64,000 nucleotides of DNA from Pseudomonadota bacterium (GTDB lineage Bacteria; Pseudomonadota; Alphaproteobacteria; Acetobacterales; Acetobacteraceae), in assembly GCA_021805565.1 (NCBI GenBank), contig JAJZFA010000006.1, positions 1-64,000 on the forward strand, given 5' to 3'. This document shows, piece after piece, positions 52,760-61,500 of this stretch (the first letter of the stretch is position 1; every line of letters begins with the position of its first letter). The notes under the pieces are model-generated. The model made no database searches and had not been told where the DNA came from. It saw nothing but the letters and a program-made list of their open reading frames with translations. A program made the position numbers and the translations under genes.

Positions 52760-52782
52760 AAGGTTTATTTATAATATACCTT
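52760..52782. promoter_or_regulatory. NsrR-like 23-bp palindrome
   Basis: The sequence AAGGTTTATTT-A-TAATATACCTT forms an 11-1-11 dyad with most positions symmetric. This is the architecture of NsrR boxes (AAG-N-TG-N-ATTT-like half sites). It lies 84 bp upstream of the haemoglobin GTG in an AT-rich spacer and includes -10-like TATAAT. It may regulate the haemoglobin operon, the divergent MFS gene at 52928, or both. Confidence 0.6.
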
Positions 52783-52927
52783 ATCGACGATCATCCCATA
52801 AAAAGAAACATTATAAATACATCTTTAAGTTCGCCGATAGCAGCTATGCGCTGGCTGCACGACGCGCGGCTACCTGCCGGTAGAAATATCGTTCTAAAAT
52901 AAAAGTCCGAAGAAAGAAGAATAGCGC

Positions 52928-54205
52928 ATGATCCATCGTCGCCTCGCAAAAGCCGTCTCTGGCCGCATCGATTATGCTTGGATTACGCTGGCAGTCGTGT
53001 TTACGGCCATGCTGGCCGGTGTCGGCGTCCGGGCGGCGCCGGGCGTGATGATCCTGCCGTTGCAGCAGGCATTCGGCTGGGACGTCTCGACCATTTCCGG
53101 TGCGGTGTCGCTGAACATTATTCTGTTTGGTGCCACGGGGCCATTTTTGACCGGTCTGATGCAGGTTTTGGGCCTGAAACGCACCATGATCGGCTGCCTG
53201 ACGATTTTGATGGCCGGTACTGCATTGTCGGCGTTCATGACCCAGCCCTGGCAGTTATTCCTGACCTGGGGGCTGATGGTCGGAATCGGGTCTGGTGCCG
53301 GCGCGGTGGGGTTCGCGGGGGCGATCGCCAACCGCTGGTTTATCCACCGAACGGGACTTGCCATGGGGCTGCTGACCTCGGCCAATGCGGCGGGCCAGTT
53401 GATTTTTCTGCCGTTGCTGGCATTGCTGGCACAGCACTATGGCTGGCAAAGCGTCTCCATCGTCCTGACCGCCGCGATCGCGCTCGTTATCCCGATGGTC
53501 ATGCTGCTGCTGCCTGAATCCCCGGCCTCGGTCGGCTTGCCCGCCTATGGCGGCACAACCGTCGTTCCGGTGGCCGCGGTTGCCGGCGAAAATCCGTTTA
53601 CGGTGGCATTTGTGGCGTTGCGCCGAGCGTCGGCGTCGATGGATTTCTGGCTGCTGTGCCTGACGTTCGGCATTTGCGGCTTTTCCACCAACGGCCTGAT
53701 CAACACCCACCTGATCGCCTATTGTGCCGATAACGGAATCAGTCAGGTCAACGGAGCCTCGATCCTTGCGGCGATCGGTTTGTTTAGCCTGATTGGTTCG
53801 ACGGCCTCGGGCTGGCTGTGCGACCGGCACAGTCCGCGCGTGCTGTTGTTCTGGTACTACGGATTACGTGGGCTTTCGCTGGTCATCATGCCGTTCACCG
53901 GGTTCAGCCCGCTCAGTTTGTCGGTTTTTTCGGTATTCTACGGTTTGGACTGGGTCGCGACCGGTCCGGCGACTTTTGCGCTGACGAATGAGATATTCGG
54001 CCGCCGCGACTCGCCGGTGATCGTGTCGTGGATTTTCGCGGCGCATCAGGTTGGCGGCGCGATGGCGGCGTTCGGGGCGGGCGCGGTGCGGTCCCTGTCC
54101 GGCAGCTACCTGATGGCGTTTATCGCCAGCGGCGTTGCCTGCCTGATGGCGTCGATTCTGGTGCTGCGCGTGACACCGCGCGCGGCAGTCACGGCCAGGG
54201 CCTGA
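52928..54205 (+). CDS. MFS transporter (paralogue of 62185-63459)
   Basis: A 425-residue 12-helix carrier. Landmarks are GVGVRAAPGVMILPLQQAFG at TM1, GAVGFAGAIANRWF at TM4, LLLPESPASVGL before the central loop and GLINTHLIAYCADNG at TM7. It is colinear with the MFS protein at 62185 (shared VRAAPGV, LPLQQAFGW, SVFYGLDWVAT, RDSPVIVSWI). The monocarboxylate/oxalate-formate-antiporter-like subfamily is likely. It is divergent from the haemoglobin operon, so it may share control with it. Confidence 0.87.
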   Translation: MIHRRLAKAVSGRIDYAWITLAVVFTAMLAGVGVRAAPGVMILPLQQAFGWDVSTISGAVSLNIILFGATGPFLTGLMQVLGLKRTMIGCLTILMAGTALSAFMTQPWQLFLTWGLMVGIGSGAGAVGFAGAIANRWFIHRTGLAMGLLTSANAAGQLIFLPLLALLAQHYGWQSVSIVLTAAIALVIPMVMLLLPESPASVGLPAYGGTTVVPVAAVAGENPFTVAFVALRRASASMDFWLLCLTFGICGFSTNGLINTHLIAYCADNGISQVNGASILAAIGLFSLIGSTASGWLCDRHSPRVLLFWYYGLRGLSLVIMPFTGFSPLSLSVFSVFYGLDWVATGPATFALTNEIFGRRDSPVIVSWIFAAHQVGGAMAAFGAGAVRSLSGSYLMAFIASGVACLMASILVLRVTPRAAVTARA

Positions 54206-54210
54206 CTAAG

Positions 54211-54321
54211 GGCAGCATCGGCGATATGGGCGTCAGCACGCCTTTGAAACATCCCGCGGAAACAAAGATTTAGGGCATGCTCGCCGCCGTAATTCGAAGC
54301 GATAACGGTCGGACAGGCTCT
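54211..54321 (+). repeat. Interspersed repeat copy C
   Basis: The element begins a few bases after the MFS stop and aligns end to end with copy B: GGGCGTCAGCACGCC, ATTTAGGGCATGCTCG, AATTCGAAGCGATAA, CGGTCGGACAGGCTC. It is more diverged than A versus B. The remaining spacer to 54447 is AT-rich with no gene. Confidence 0.65.
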
Positions 54322-54447
54322 AGATCCATAACGAGTAAAATATAATCTTAATCAATTTCCGGTTGTAATTTATTCCGGTCAATACTCATTTTGACGCATA
54401 GACTGGTGCGTCATGACACGTGCGGCTGACATCCACGGCCAGGTCGC

Positions 54448-55314
54448 ATGTCAGCGGCGGTGATCCGCGTCGGTGTGGCGGGATGGACCTATGCGCCCTG
54501 GCGCGGCGTTTTCTATCCCGGCGACCTGAAGCGCGAGCAGGAACTCGCGCATGCCGCCCGGCATTTTCGGACGATCGAGATCGGTGAGACGTTCCATGGC
54601 ATCCAGCGACCCGAATCGTTCGAGACCTGGGCGCGGCAGGTTCCGGCCGACTTCGCCTTCACGGTGCTGGCACCGCGCGACATCACCCATGTCCGGCGGT
54701 TGCGCGACATTCGTATCCCCCTGGCAAACTTCCTCGCCTCCGGGCTGCTGCGGCTCGGTCTTCATCTGGGGCCAATCCTGTGGCGGCTGCCGGCCAACCT
54801 GCGGTTCGATCCGGTGCTGATCGGGTCGTTTTTGAAAATGCTGCCGCGCGACACCGCACATGCCGCCGCGATCGGACGGGACCACGATCGCACGCTGCGA
54901 GGGCGGCCGTATCTCGACACCGATATCGTGCGACCGATCCGCCATGCCGTCGAAGTGCGGCACGGCAGTTTCCGCTGCCAGGATTTTATCGATCTGCTGC
55001 GCGCGCATGGCGTTGCGCTGGCCTGCACCGCCGGAGCGGGCGAGCCGGCGCCGATGGATGTGACGTCGAACTTTATCTATTGCCGGTTGCGCGGGCCGGA
55101 AGGGATCGGTTTGGACGGATACGATACCGCCGCGCTGGACCTGTGGAGCCGCCGGATTAAATCCTGGGCCGGCGGAGAGGAGCCGGCCGACGCCGCACGG
55201 ATCGGCGGTAAAGCACGGGCCAGTAAGCGGGATGTGTTCGTGGTGTTCGATAATGACAGGAAGGTGCGCGCACCCGCCAATGCGTTGGAGCTTATCCGGC
55301 GTCTGCGCCCGTGA
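54448..55314 (+). CDS. DUF72 domain protein
   Basis: A 288-residue TIM-barrel-like DUF72 protein (YecE family). It has IRVGVAGWTYAPWRGVFYP at the N-terminus, RHFRTIEIGETFHGIQRPES (where most relatives have IE-x-N-x-x-FY), VEVRHGSFRCQDFIDLL and FVVFDNDRKVRAPANALEL at the end. The molecular role of the family is unknown. GTC/GCATGTC context around the ATG lacks a strong Shine-Dalgarno. Confidence 0.88.
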   Translation: MSAAVIRVGVAGWTYAPWRGVFYPGDLKREQELAHAARHFRTIEIGETFHGIQRPESFETWARQVPADFAFTVLAPRDITHVRRLRDIRIPLANFLASGLLRLGLHLGPILWRLPANLRFDPVLIGSFLKMLPRDTAHAAAIGRDHDRTLRGRPYLDTDIVRPIRHAVEVRHGSFRCQDFIDLLRAHGVALACTAGAGEPAPMDVTSNFIYCRLRGPEGIGLDGYDTAALDLWSRRIKSWAGGEEPADAARIGGKARASKRDVFVVFDNDRKVRAPANALELIRRLRP

Positions 55315-55367
55315 CCATACGAACCCAGCCGGGTATGCTGTCACGTACAGACAGACAGGATTCGACA

Positions 55368-56159
55368 ATGGAAGCTATCGCCAGACCAGCCGCGACCATC
55401 ATGCTTTTGCGCGATGGGCAGGACGGAATCGAGGTCTTCATGGTCGTGCGCCACCATGCCGTGGCATTCGCGGCCGGCGCGCTGGTGTTTCCCGGAGGCC
55501 GGGTGGAAGAGTCCGATCACGATCTGGCAGCGGGCGGCTGCCCGAATCCGGACGGGTTGGACACCGGGGCCCTGGCATTTCGCATCGCCGCCATTCGCGA
55601 AACCTTCGAGGAATGCGGTGTGCTGCTCGCCCGTCCGGCCGGGTCCGACCGGCTGATCGATGGCGCCACGCTGAAGCGGCTGGAAGACCAGCACCGCGGC
55701 GCGCTGAACGGCGGTTCGATCGGCTTCGATGCGGTGCTGGCATCGGAAGGGCTGCTGCCCGCGCCTGACCTTCTGGTGCACTTCGCGCACTGGATTACTC
55801 CGGCCGTGCAGCCGAAGCGGTATGACACGCATTTCTTCCTGGCCGAGGCGCCGCCGGAACATCTGGCGGTTCACGATGGCGGCGAAGCGGTGGACTCGAT
55901 GTGGATCGCCCCCGCGCGGGCGCTGGCGGATACCGATGCCGGGCGCTTCAAGCTGGTGTTCGCCACCGCCAAGAATCTGGAAAAGCTGAGTTGGTCCGGT
56001 TCGGTGAAAGAGGCGATGGCAACGGCACGCGCGGCTTCGGTGGTAACGGTGCAGCCGACGGGCACGAAGCTGGAAGGCACGAAGCGGCTGATGCGCATTC
56101 CGGAAGAATCCGGCTATGGCGGCAGCGAGTTCATCGTCGATTACATTCCTGGATCTTAA
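55368..56159 (+). CDS. Nudix hydrolase, NUDT7/CoA-type
   Basis: A 263-residue Nudix protein. The Nudix box is split by an insertion, GALVFPGGRVEESDHD ... IAAIRETFEECGVLL, as in CoA/acyl-CoA diphosphatases and RNA-decapping-like members of this length. VRHHAVAFAAGALVFPGG precedes it. The ATG at 55368 has AGGA 8-9 nt upstream. Substrate is probably a nucleoside diphosphate linked to another moiety. It follows the DUF72 gene closely on the same strand. Confidence 0.86.
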   Translation: MEAIARPAATIMLLRDGQDGIEVFMVVRHHAVAFAAGALVFPGGRVEESDHDLAAGGCPNPDGLDTGALAFRIAAIRETFEECGVLLARPAGSDRLIDGATLKRLEDQHRGALNGGSIGFDAVLASEGLLPAPDLLVHFAHWITPAVQPKRYDTHFFLAEAPPEHLAVHDGGEAVDSMWIAPARALADTDAGRFKLVFATAKNLEKLSWSGSVKEAMATARAASVVTVQPTGTKLEGTKRLMRIPEESGYGGSEFIVDYIPGS

Positions 56160-56165
56160 GCTATG

Positions 56166-56206
56166 GCCCGGCCGGAAGCCTGCCTGCCAGGAACCATCGG
56201 CCGGGC
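56166..56206. terminator. Hairpin between convergent Nudix and rarA genes
   Basis: A perfect 9-bp dyad, GCCCGGCCG (56166-56174) and CGGCCGGGC (56198-56206), lies 6 bp past the Nudix stop and just after the rarA stop on the other strand. No T-tract, but its placement fits a bidirectional terminator. Confidence 0.4.
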
Positions 56207-56212
56207 GCCCCC

Positions 56213-57538
56213 TCACCCGCGCTGTGCGCGCAGCGCCGCCCAATACTCCATCCGCTTGGATATTTCCCGTTCGAAGCCGCGATCCTTGGGCTGGTAGAAT
56301 CCAACCCGGTCCATGCCGTCCGGAAAATAGTTCTGGCCGGAAAACGCATCTTCCGTCCCGTGATCGTACTCATATTCCGCGCCGTAACCAAGCTGCTTCA
56401 TCAGCTTCGTCGGCGCGTTGAGGATATGCGCGGGCGGCATCAAACTGCCGGTTGCCTTCGCCGCTGCCTTCGCCTGCCCGAACGCCGCATACACCGCGTT
56501 CGATTTCGGCGCGGTGCCCAGATAGACCACCACCTGGGCGATCGCCAGTTCGCCCTCGGGCGAGCCTAATCGCTCATAGGTTTCCCACCCGGCCAGTGCC
56601 TGCGTCAGAGCCGCCGGATCGGCCATGCCGATATCCTCGGCGGCGAACCGGACCAGGCGGCGGGCGATATAGCGGGGGTCCTCGCCGCCGTTCAGCATGC
56701 GCGCGAACCAGTATAGCGCCGCATCCGGGTCCGATCCGCGCAGCGATTTATGCAGCGCCGAGATCAGGTTGTAGTGTTCCTCGCGATCCTTGTCGTACAG
56801 CGCCGCTCGGCGGGACAGCAGTTCCGCCAGCGCGGCGGTGTCCAGCGCCGCCGAACCGGCCGGCAGAGCGGCGATCTGTTCGGCCATATTCAGCAGGTAC
56901 CGCCCGTCGCCATCGGCCATGGCGCGCAACATGCCGCGGGCCTCGCCGGTCAGTGGCAAGGCCCGGCCGATATCGGCCTCCGCTCGGGACAGCAGATTGT
57001 CCAGCCCGGCATCGTCCAGGCGCCGCAGCACGATCACCTGACAGCGCGACAGCAGCGCGCCATTCAGCGCGAAGGACGGATTTTCCGTGGTGGCGCCAAT
57101 CATCGTGACGGTACCGTTTTCCACGACGGGCAGAAAACCGTCTTGCTGCGCGCGATTGAAGCGGTGGATTTCATCGACGAACAGCAGCGTCCCCTGCCCC
57201 GTCCGGCGGCGTTTGGTGGCGTCATCGAACGTGCGTTTCAGGTCGGCGACGCCGGAAAATACAGCGGATAGCTGCACGAAGGCCAGATTGGCCCGGCTCG
57301 CCAGCAGGCGGGCGATGGTGGTTTTGCCGACGCCGGGCGGTCCCCACAGGATCAGCGACGCGAGCGAGCCGCGTTCCAGCATGCGGGTCAGCGCGCCTTC
57401 GGCACCGAGGAGATGGTCCTGACCGACAACGTCGGACAGCGCGGCGGGCCGCAGGCGATCGGCGAGCGGGCGGTTGGCGTCGGGTCCGGGGTGCGCCACC
57501 GGATCGGGGACGCCGAACAGGTCATCGGGTTCTGGCAC
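56213..57538 (-). CDS. rarA: Replication-associated recombination protein A
   Basis: A 441-residue AAA+ ATPase (RarA/MgsA, WRNIP1 homologue). It has Walker A GPPGVGKTTIA, Walker B LLFVDEIHRFN, sensor GATTENPSFALN and the C-terminal block AALYWFARMLNGGEDPRYI then RLVRFAAEDIG. It acts at stalled replication forks. The GTG at 57538 is chosen; the open frame upstream runs through repeat copy D and is unlikely to be coding. Confidence 0.93.
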   Translation of the reverse strand: MPEPDDLFGVPDPVAHPGPDANRPLADRLRPAALSDVVGQDHLLGAEGALTRMLERGSLASLILWGPPGVGKTTIARLLASRANLAFVQLSAVFSGVADLKRTFDDATKRRRTGQGTLLFVDEIHRFNRAQQDGFLPVVENGTVTMIGATTENPSFALNGALLSRCQVIVLRRLDDAGLDNLLSRAEADIGRALPLTGEARGMLRAMADGDGRYLLNMAEQIAALPAGSAALDTAALAELLSRRAALYDKDREEHYNLISALHKSLRGSDPDAALYWFARMLNGGEDPRYIARRLVRFAAEDIGMADPAALTQALAGWETYERLGSPEGELAIAQVVVYLGTAPKSNAVYAAFGQAKAAAKATGSLMPPAHILNAPTKLMKQLGYGAEYEYDHGTEDAFSGQNYFPDGMDRVGFYQPKDRGFEREISKRMEYWAALRAQRG

Positions 57539-57610
57539 GCGCCGAATGTAGCGGAAATGCGGCCGGGAGGCGATGGTGGCGCGATACGCCGAAATTTGCC
57601 GTATGACGAA

Positions 57611-57658
57611 GGGCTTGCTCGACAATTATCGCTTCGGAATGCGGCGTCGAGCATGCCC
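57611..57658 (-). repeat. Interspersed repeat copy D (3' half, inverted)
   Basis: The minus-strand sequence GGGCATGCTCGAC, GCCGCATTCCGAAGCGATAA, TTGTCGAGCAAGCCC matches the second half of copy B. The stem GCTCGAC (57616-57622)/GTCGAGC (57646-57652) is perfect; a C:G pair in copy B is replaced here by a T:A pair on both arms. It lies upstream of rarA. The spacer 57659-57849 holds no gene. Confidence 0.7.
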
Positions 57659-57849
57659 GGTCGCTTCACGTCGCCGGACAGGCCTTAGGCCGCGGACGCG
57701 GCATGGTCAGCCTGTTCAACCGGAACGAGTGCTTGCGTTTGACCCGTGGGAAGGGCTGGTCTGACGAAGCGCTCATTAGAAACGGGGCGGGCGGCGGCGA
57801 ATCGCATCCCGGTGGGAACTCGCTCGCGGATCACTCCGGCCTCACACGA

Positions 57850-58728
57850 TCAGATCGTATAGTTGAACGCCTGATACGCCAGATCGTTGAGGGTCTGATC
57901 CATCCAGCGGCATGGTTCGTCGCTTTCGACGATACGAACGATTTTCGCCGGTACACCGGCCACTGTCGCGTGCGGCGGCACCGGCGCCAGCACCACCGAA
58001 CCGGCCGCCACACGGGCATAGTCGCCGACTGCGATGTTGCCCAGGATCGCCGCCCCGGCCCCGATCAGCACGCCCTTGCCGATTTTCGGATGGCGGTCGC
58101 CCGATTCCTTGCCGCTGCCACCAAGCGTGACGTGGTGCAGCATGGATACGTCGTCGCCGAGTTCCGCCGTTTCGCCCACCACCAGACCGGTTGCGTGATC
58201 GAGGAAAATACCCATGCCGAATTTCGCCGCCGGGTGGATATCGGTCTGGAATACCTCCGACGAACGGCTTTGCAGATACAATGCGAAGTCGCGCTCATGA
58301 TGATGCCACAGCCAGTGATTCAGCCGGTGCGCCTGGATGGCGTGAAATCCCTTGAAATACAGGAACGGCTCGATCAGGCGGGTGCACGCCGGGTCGCGTT
58401 CCAGCACCGCCGAGATGTCGGCTTTCGCTGCTTCCACCATGCAGCCATCATCCTCGGCGGCCTTGCCGAAGGCCTGGACGATCAGCGGGAGCGAAACGGT
58501 GTCGTTTTTCAACCGAGCGGCGACGCGGTGGAAGACGGCGGCTTCGAAGCTGGGTTGATTGAGAATCGAATCGAAGAACAGCGAAGCCAGCTTGGGCTCG
58601 CGTTCATAGGCCTCCTGCGCTTCCTGACGCAGGCGCATCCACAGGGAGTCGGTCGCCGCCGCGGCCTGATCGGGGTGGACCAGCATCAGATGACATGGGC
58701 TTGGGCGCATAGTCGGTGTGTCCAGCAT
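57850..58728 (-). CDS. cysE: Serine O-acetyltransferase
   Basis: A 292-residue CysE. The N-terminal helical domain contains LWMRLRQEAQEAYEREPKLA and the left-handed beta-helix has HPAAKFGMGIFLDHATGLVV, GDDVSMLHHVTLGG and the C-terminal hexapeptides GAGAAILGNIAVGDYARVAAG. The active-site His/Asp pair lies in DIHPAA and LDHATG. It makes O-acetylserine for cysteine synthesis. A second ATG at 58710 is possible. The 198 bp upstream (58729-58926) show nothing recognised. Confidence 0.94.
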   Translation of the reverse strand: MLDTPTMRPSPCHLMLVHPDQAAAATDSLWMRLRQEAQEAYEREPKLASLFFDSILNQPSFEAAVFHRVAARLKNDTVSLPLIVQAFGKAAEDDGCMVEAAKADISAVLERDPACTRLIEPFLYFKGFHAIQAHRLNHWLWHHHERDFALYLQSRSSEVFQTDIHPAAKFGMGIFLDHATGLVVGETAELGDDVSMLHHVTLGGSGKESGDRHPKIGKGVLIGAGAAILGNIAVGDYARVAAGSVVLAPVPPHATVAGVPAKIVRIVESDEPCRWMDQTLNDLAYQAFNYTI

Positions 58729-58926
58729 TCGCTCGATCCGGGATGGGACGATTTGCCCTACATGTTCGGATGGGGGGTGCCTTCGTCAACTCCCCCCGCC
58801 ATTTAATTATGTCTTTCCGTCCATGTCTTGCTACCGTGTATTCCGAGGAATTCGCGGTTTGCCATTGTTTTTACGTTTTTTTGTGTCTGCACCGAGAATT
58901 TTGTCATGAAAGTTTCCTGGCGTCGA

Positions 58927-60150
58927 TCAGCCCACCGGGAAATTGCATTTGGCATTTAGCGGATGCAGGACGCCAACCGGGGCCGTAGTCCCGATCAGCT
59001 TATACAGATCCCACTCGCTTTTGCTTTCTTGCGCGGTCTTGACCTGGAACAGGTAGGCCGGAAATTCGCCGCGTCCGTCGGCACGCACGCGCCCTGGGCC
59101 AAAAGCATCGTCGTCGGTGGGCATGGACTTCATTTTAGCCACGACCGCGCGTCCGCTGTGTTTGGCCGCCGCGCCGCCAAGTGCGGCCACCGCCTTGAGA
59201 TAGTGAATGGTCGAACTGTAGGAACTGGCATGCGCCTGATTCGGGTAGTTGTTGGCCTTGGTGCGCGCCAGCAGCCGTTTGGCGAAACCGCGCGTGCGAT
59301 CGTTCATGTCCCAGTAGAACGTCTCGGTCGTTAGCAGGCCGCCTGCTATTTTTGTTCCCAGGGCATGGGGGTTCTGAATGAACATCAACAACGGCACGAT
59401 CTGCATTGTTTTTCCAAGACTGAACTCGGCGGCCTGCTTGATGCAGTTTTCGGTATCCAGGCCGGCGTTGGCGAATCCAACCACGGTCGCGCCGCTGGCC
59501 TGGGCCTGCGCCACATAGGACGAAAAATCGGTCGTATCAGGGAATGGGTAACGCACCGCGCCCTTGACGATGCCCCCGCCCTTGCGCACCACATCGGCGG
59601 TCAGTTCTTCCAGCGACTGCCCGAACGCATAGTTCGCGGTGATGAAAAACCAGGATTTACCGCCCTGGGCGACCACGGACCCGCCGGTGGAGTGCGCATT
59701 CTCATAGGTGTCGAAACTCCAGACGATGGTGTTGGGGCTGCACTGGTCCTCGGTCAGCGCGGACGCCGCCGCCGATGCGTTCAGCATCATCTTGTCTTTT
59801 TCCCGCGCCACCTGCGCGACGGCGAGTGCGACGGACGAGGTTGGTACATCGGCGGCGACATCGACCCCGCTGTCGAACCATTGCCGGGCGATGGAAGCCG
59901 CGACATCGGGCTTGTTCTGGTGGTCCGCGCTGATGACCTCCACGTCGCAGTCCAGATGCGGGCGCATTTCGTCGGCCGCGAGCTGGGTGGCGGCGACCGA
60001 GGTTGGGCCGGTGTTGTCACGATAGGTGCCGGACAGGTCTGTCAGGACACCGATAACGATTTTTGAACGCGCCTGCGCACGCGGACGGACCAGGGGCACC
60101 AGCGACAACACGGCGGCGCCGCCGATGATGATACGGCGTGTCGAACTCAT
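58927..60150 (-). CDS. Tat-exported Liv-type substrate-binding protein (orphan)
   Basis: A 407-residue binding protein, third paralogue of its kind here. The signal SSTRRIIIGGAAVLSLVPLV carries the twin Arg, with cleavage near PRAQA. The mature part reads KIVIGVLTDLSGTYRDNTG, ISADHQNKPDVAASIARQWF, WFFITANYAFGQSLEEL and DFSSYVAQAQASGATVVG. The ATG at 60150 has GGGGAGGA at 8 nt. No permease genes adjoin it, so it may use the LivGFHM machinery encoded at 4.9-9.5 kb or one outside the window. Confidence 0.9.
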   Translation of the reverse strand: MSSTRRIIIGGAAVLSLVPLVRPRAQARSKIVIGVLTDLSGTYRDNTGPTSVAATQLAADEMRPHLDCDVEVISADHQNKPDVAASIARQWFDSGVDVAADVPTSSVALAVAQVAREKDKMMLNASAAASALTEDQCSPNTIVWSFDTYENAHSTGGSVVAQGGKSWFFITANYAFGQSLEELTADVVRKGGGIVKGAVRYPFPDTTDFSSYVAQAQASGATVVGFANAGLDTENCIKQAAEFSLGKTMQIVPLLMFIQNPHALGTKIAGGLLTTETFYWDMNDRTRGFAKRLLARTKANNYPNQAHASSYSSTIHYLKAVAALGGAAAKHSGRAVVAKMKSMPTDDDAFGPGRVRADGRGEFPAYLFQVKTAQESKSEWDLYKLIGTTAPVGVLHPLNAKCNFPVG

Positions 60151-60372
60151 GGCATCGTCCTCCCCTGCCCGGTTTGTCCGGGCCGCGTTGTTCCGGATCG
60201 AGCCGGATCGTGGCTTATCGCCCAATCCCGGGGGTGTTCTCAAGGGGGAACCGGACAAACACGCCGGCAGCGATTTGGGAAGGCCATCCGGCGGCGTCCA
60301 GCCAATGCAGGCATTGACTGGCCCAGACCAGCGGTGTTGGATTGAACATCTGGTCGTCTGGGTATCGATGCC

Positions 60373-60900
60373 ATGGACAACGACGCAATTATCACGATCA
60401 TCCTGCAGTTCGAGGGTGGCTTCGCCAACTACCCGGCAGACCATGGCGGCCCGACCAATTTCGGCATCACCGCGGCCACGCTCGGGGAATCGCTGGGTCT
60501 CGGCAAGGCCGCCAGCGTCGATCAGGTGCGGTCTTTGACGCGCGCCGAGGCGGTCCGGATTTATATGAAGTCCTATCTGACTGGCCCGCGCTTCGATGAA
60601 ATCGCGGACGACACGGCCCGCCTTGTGCTTGTCGATACCGGCGTCTTGCATGGTCCGGCGCGGGCGATCGCCATGCTCAAACAATGTCTCGGACTGGACT
60701 CCTCGCCGCAGCCGGAACCGCGCCTGGACGACGCGGCGATCAAGGCCGCGAATCAGGATGCGGCGCCGAACCGGCTGGCAGGCCGTCTGCTGGGGTTACG
60801 CCTGAAAGCCTATACATCGCAGATTTCAGAAGACCGGACCCAGCTGCAATTTCTGAACGGCTGGGTGAACCGTGTCGCCGCGTTGCTCGAACAGATCTGA
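60373..60900 (+). CDS. GH108-family N-acetylmuramidase (endolysin-like)
   Basis: A 175-residue protein with the glycoside hydrolase 108 signature LQFEGGFANYPADHGGPTNFGIT: catalytic Glu13 and the downstream D-x-G-G-x-T. The C-terminal half (ANRLAGRLLGLRLKAYTSQI-like region, NGWVNRVAALL) matches the peptidoglycan-binding part. No signal peptide is present, as in phage endolysins that need a holin. The membrane protein gene follows after 6 nt. No other phage genes are seen. Confidence 0.88.
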   Translation: MDNDAIITIILQFEGGFANYPADHGGPTNFGITAATLGESLGLGKAASVDQVRSLTRAEAVRIYMKSYLTGPRFDEIADDTARLVLVDTGVLHGPARAIAMLKQCLGLDSSPQPEPRLDDAAIKAANQDAAPNRLAGRLLGLRLKAYTSQISEDRTQLQFLNGWVNRVAALLEQI

Positions 60901-60906
60901 GGCCCC

Positions 60907-61500
60907 ATGTCCGCGATCGACACACTCATCGCCGCCGCGACCGCCGCCAAGGCCGATTATTTGGCGCAAATCCTTGCCAGCCCGGCCAGCGTAGCCCTTG
61001 GCGTCGCCGCGATCGGCAAGGTTGTGGTGGGCGACGATACCGCATCGGCGGACACGATCGCCGCCGCAGTGAACAAAGGTGGCGACGAACTGGCGTTGCA
61101 AATGCAGCAGGCGGAGCAGCACTGCCTGGTGCGGACGCGGCAGGCCGACACGTCCTGGATGACCGCGTTTCCAGCGGGCCGGATTTTAACTCAACTGGAT
61201 AACGACGACACCGCGGGCGCCCGGCAAAGACAGATCGAGTTGCATGACAATACGAACCAAACGCTGGCCTATTGGGTGACCGGGGGATTTTTCGCCCTGA
61301 TCGTGTTCGTGATGGTCAGTACGCATTGCGATCTGGTCACCGGTTCGGCCCAAAATCTATTGTTCACGCTGCTGGGCGTCGTCGCGACTGGGTGGGCGAA
61401 CATCATCGGCTACTACTTCGGGTCCAGCGCGGGTTCGCAGCAAAAATCGGGCACCATCGGCGCGGCGCTGCACCAATCGATCCGTCAGAACGCACCCTGA
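60907..61500 (+). CDS. Holin-like membrane protein
   Basis: A 197-residue protein. The N-terminal half is amphipathic and hydrophilic (residues 1-115). Two strong hydrophobic helices follow (LAYWVTGGFFALIVFVMVS; LLFTLLGVVATGWANIIG), and the end YYFGSSAGSQQKS is a tail seen in GTA/3TM-type holins. It pairs with the upstream GH108 muramidase as a lysis or export module. It overlaps the convergent TetR gene by 16 bp. Confidence 0.72.
   Translation: MSAIDTLIAAATAAKADYLAQILASPASVALGVAAIGKVVVGDDTASADTIAAAVNKGGDELALQMQQAEQHCLVRTRQADTSWMTAFPAGRILTQLDNDDTAGARQRQIELHDNTNQTLAYWVTGGFFALIVFVMVSTHCDLVTGSAQNLLFTLLGVVATGWANIIGYYFGSSAGSQQKSGTIGAALHQSIRQNAP

Noticed and set aside
57703-58806. A 367-codon plus-strand frame opposite cysE
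   Set aside because: Fully antisense to a complete serine acetyltransferase and without recognisable motifs.
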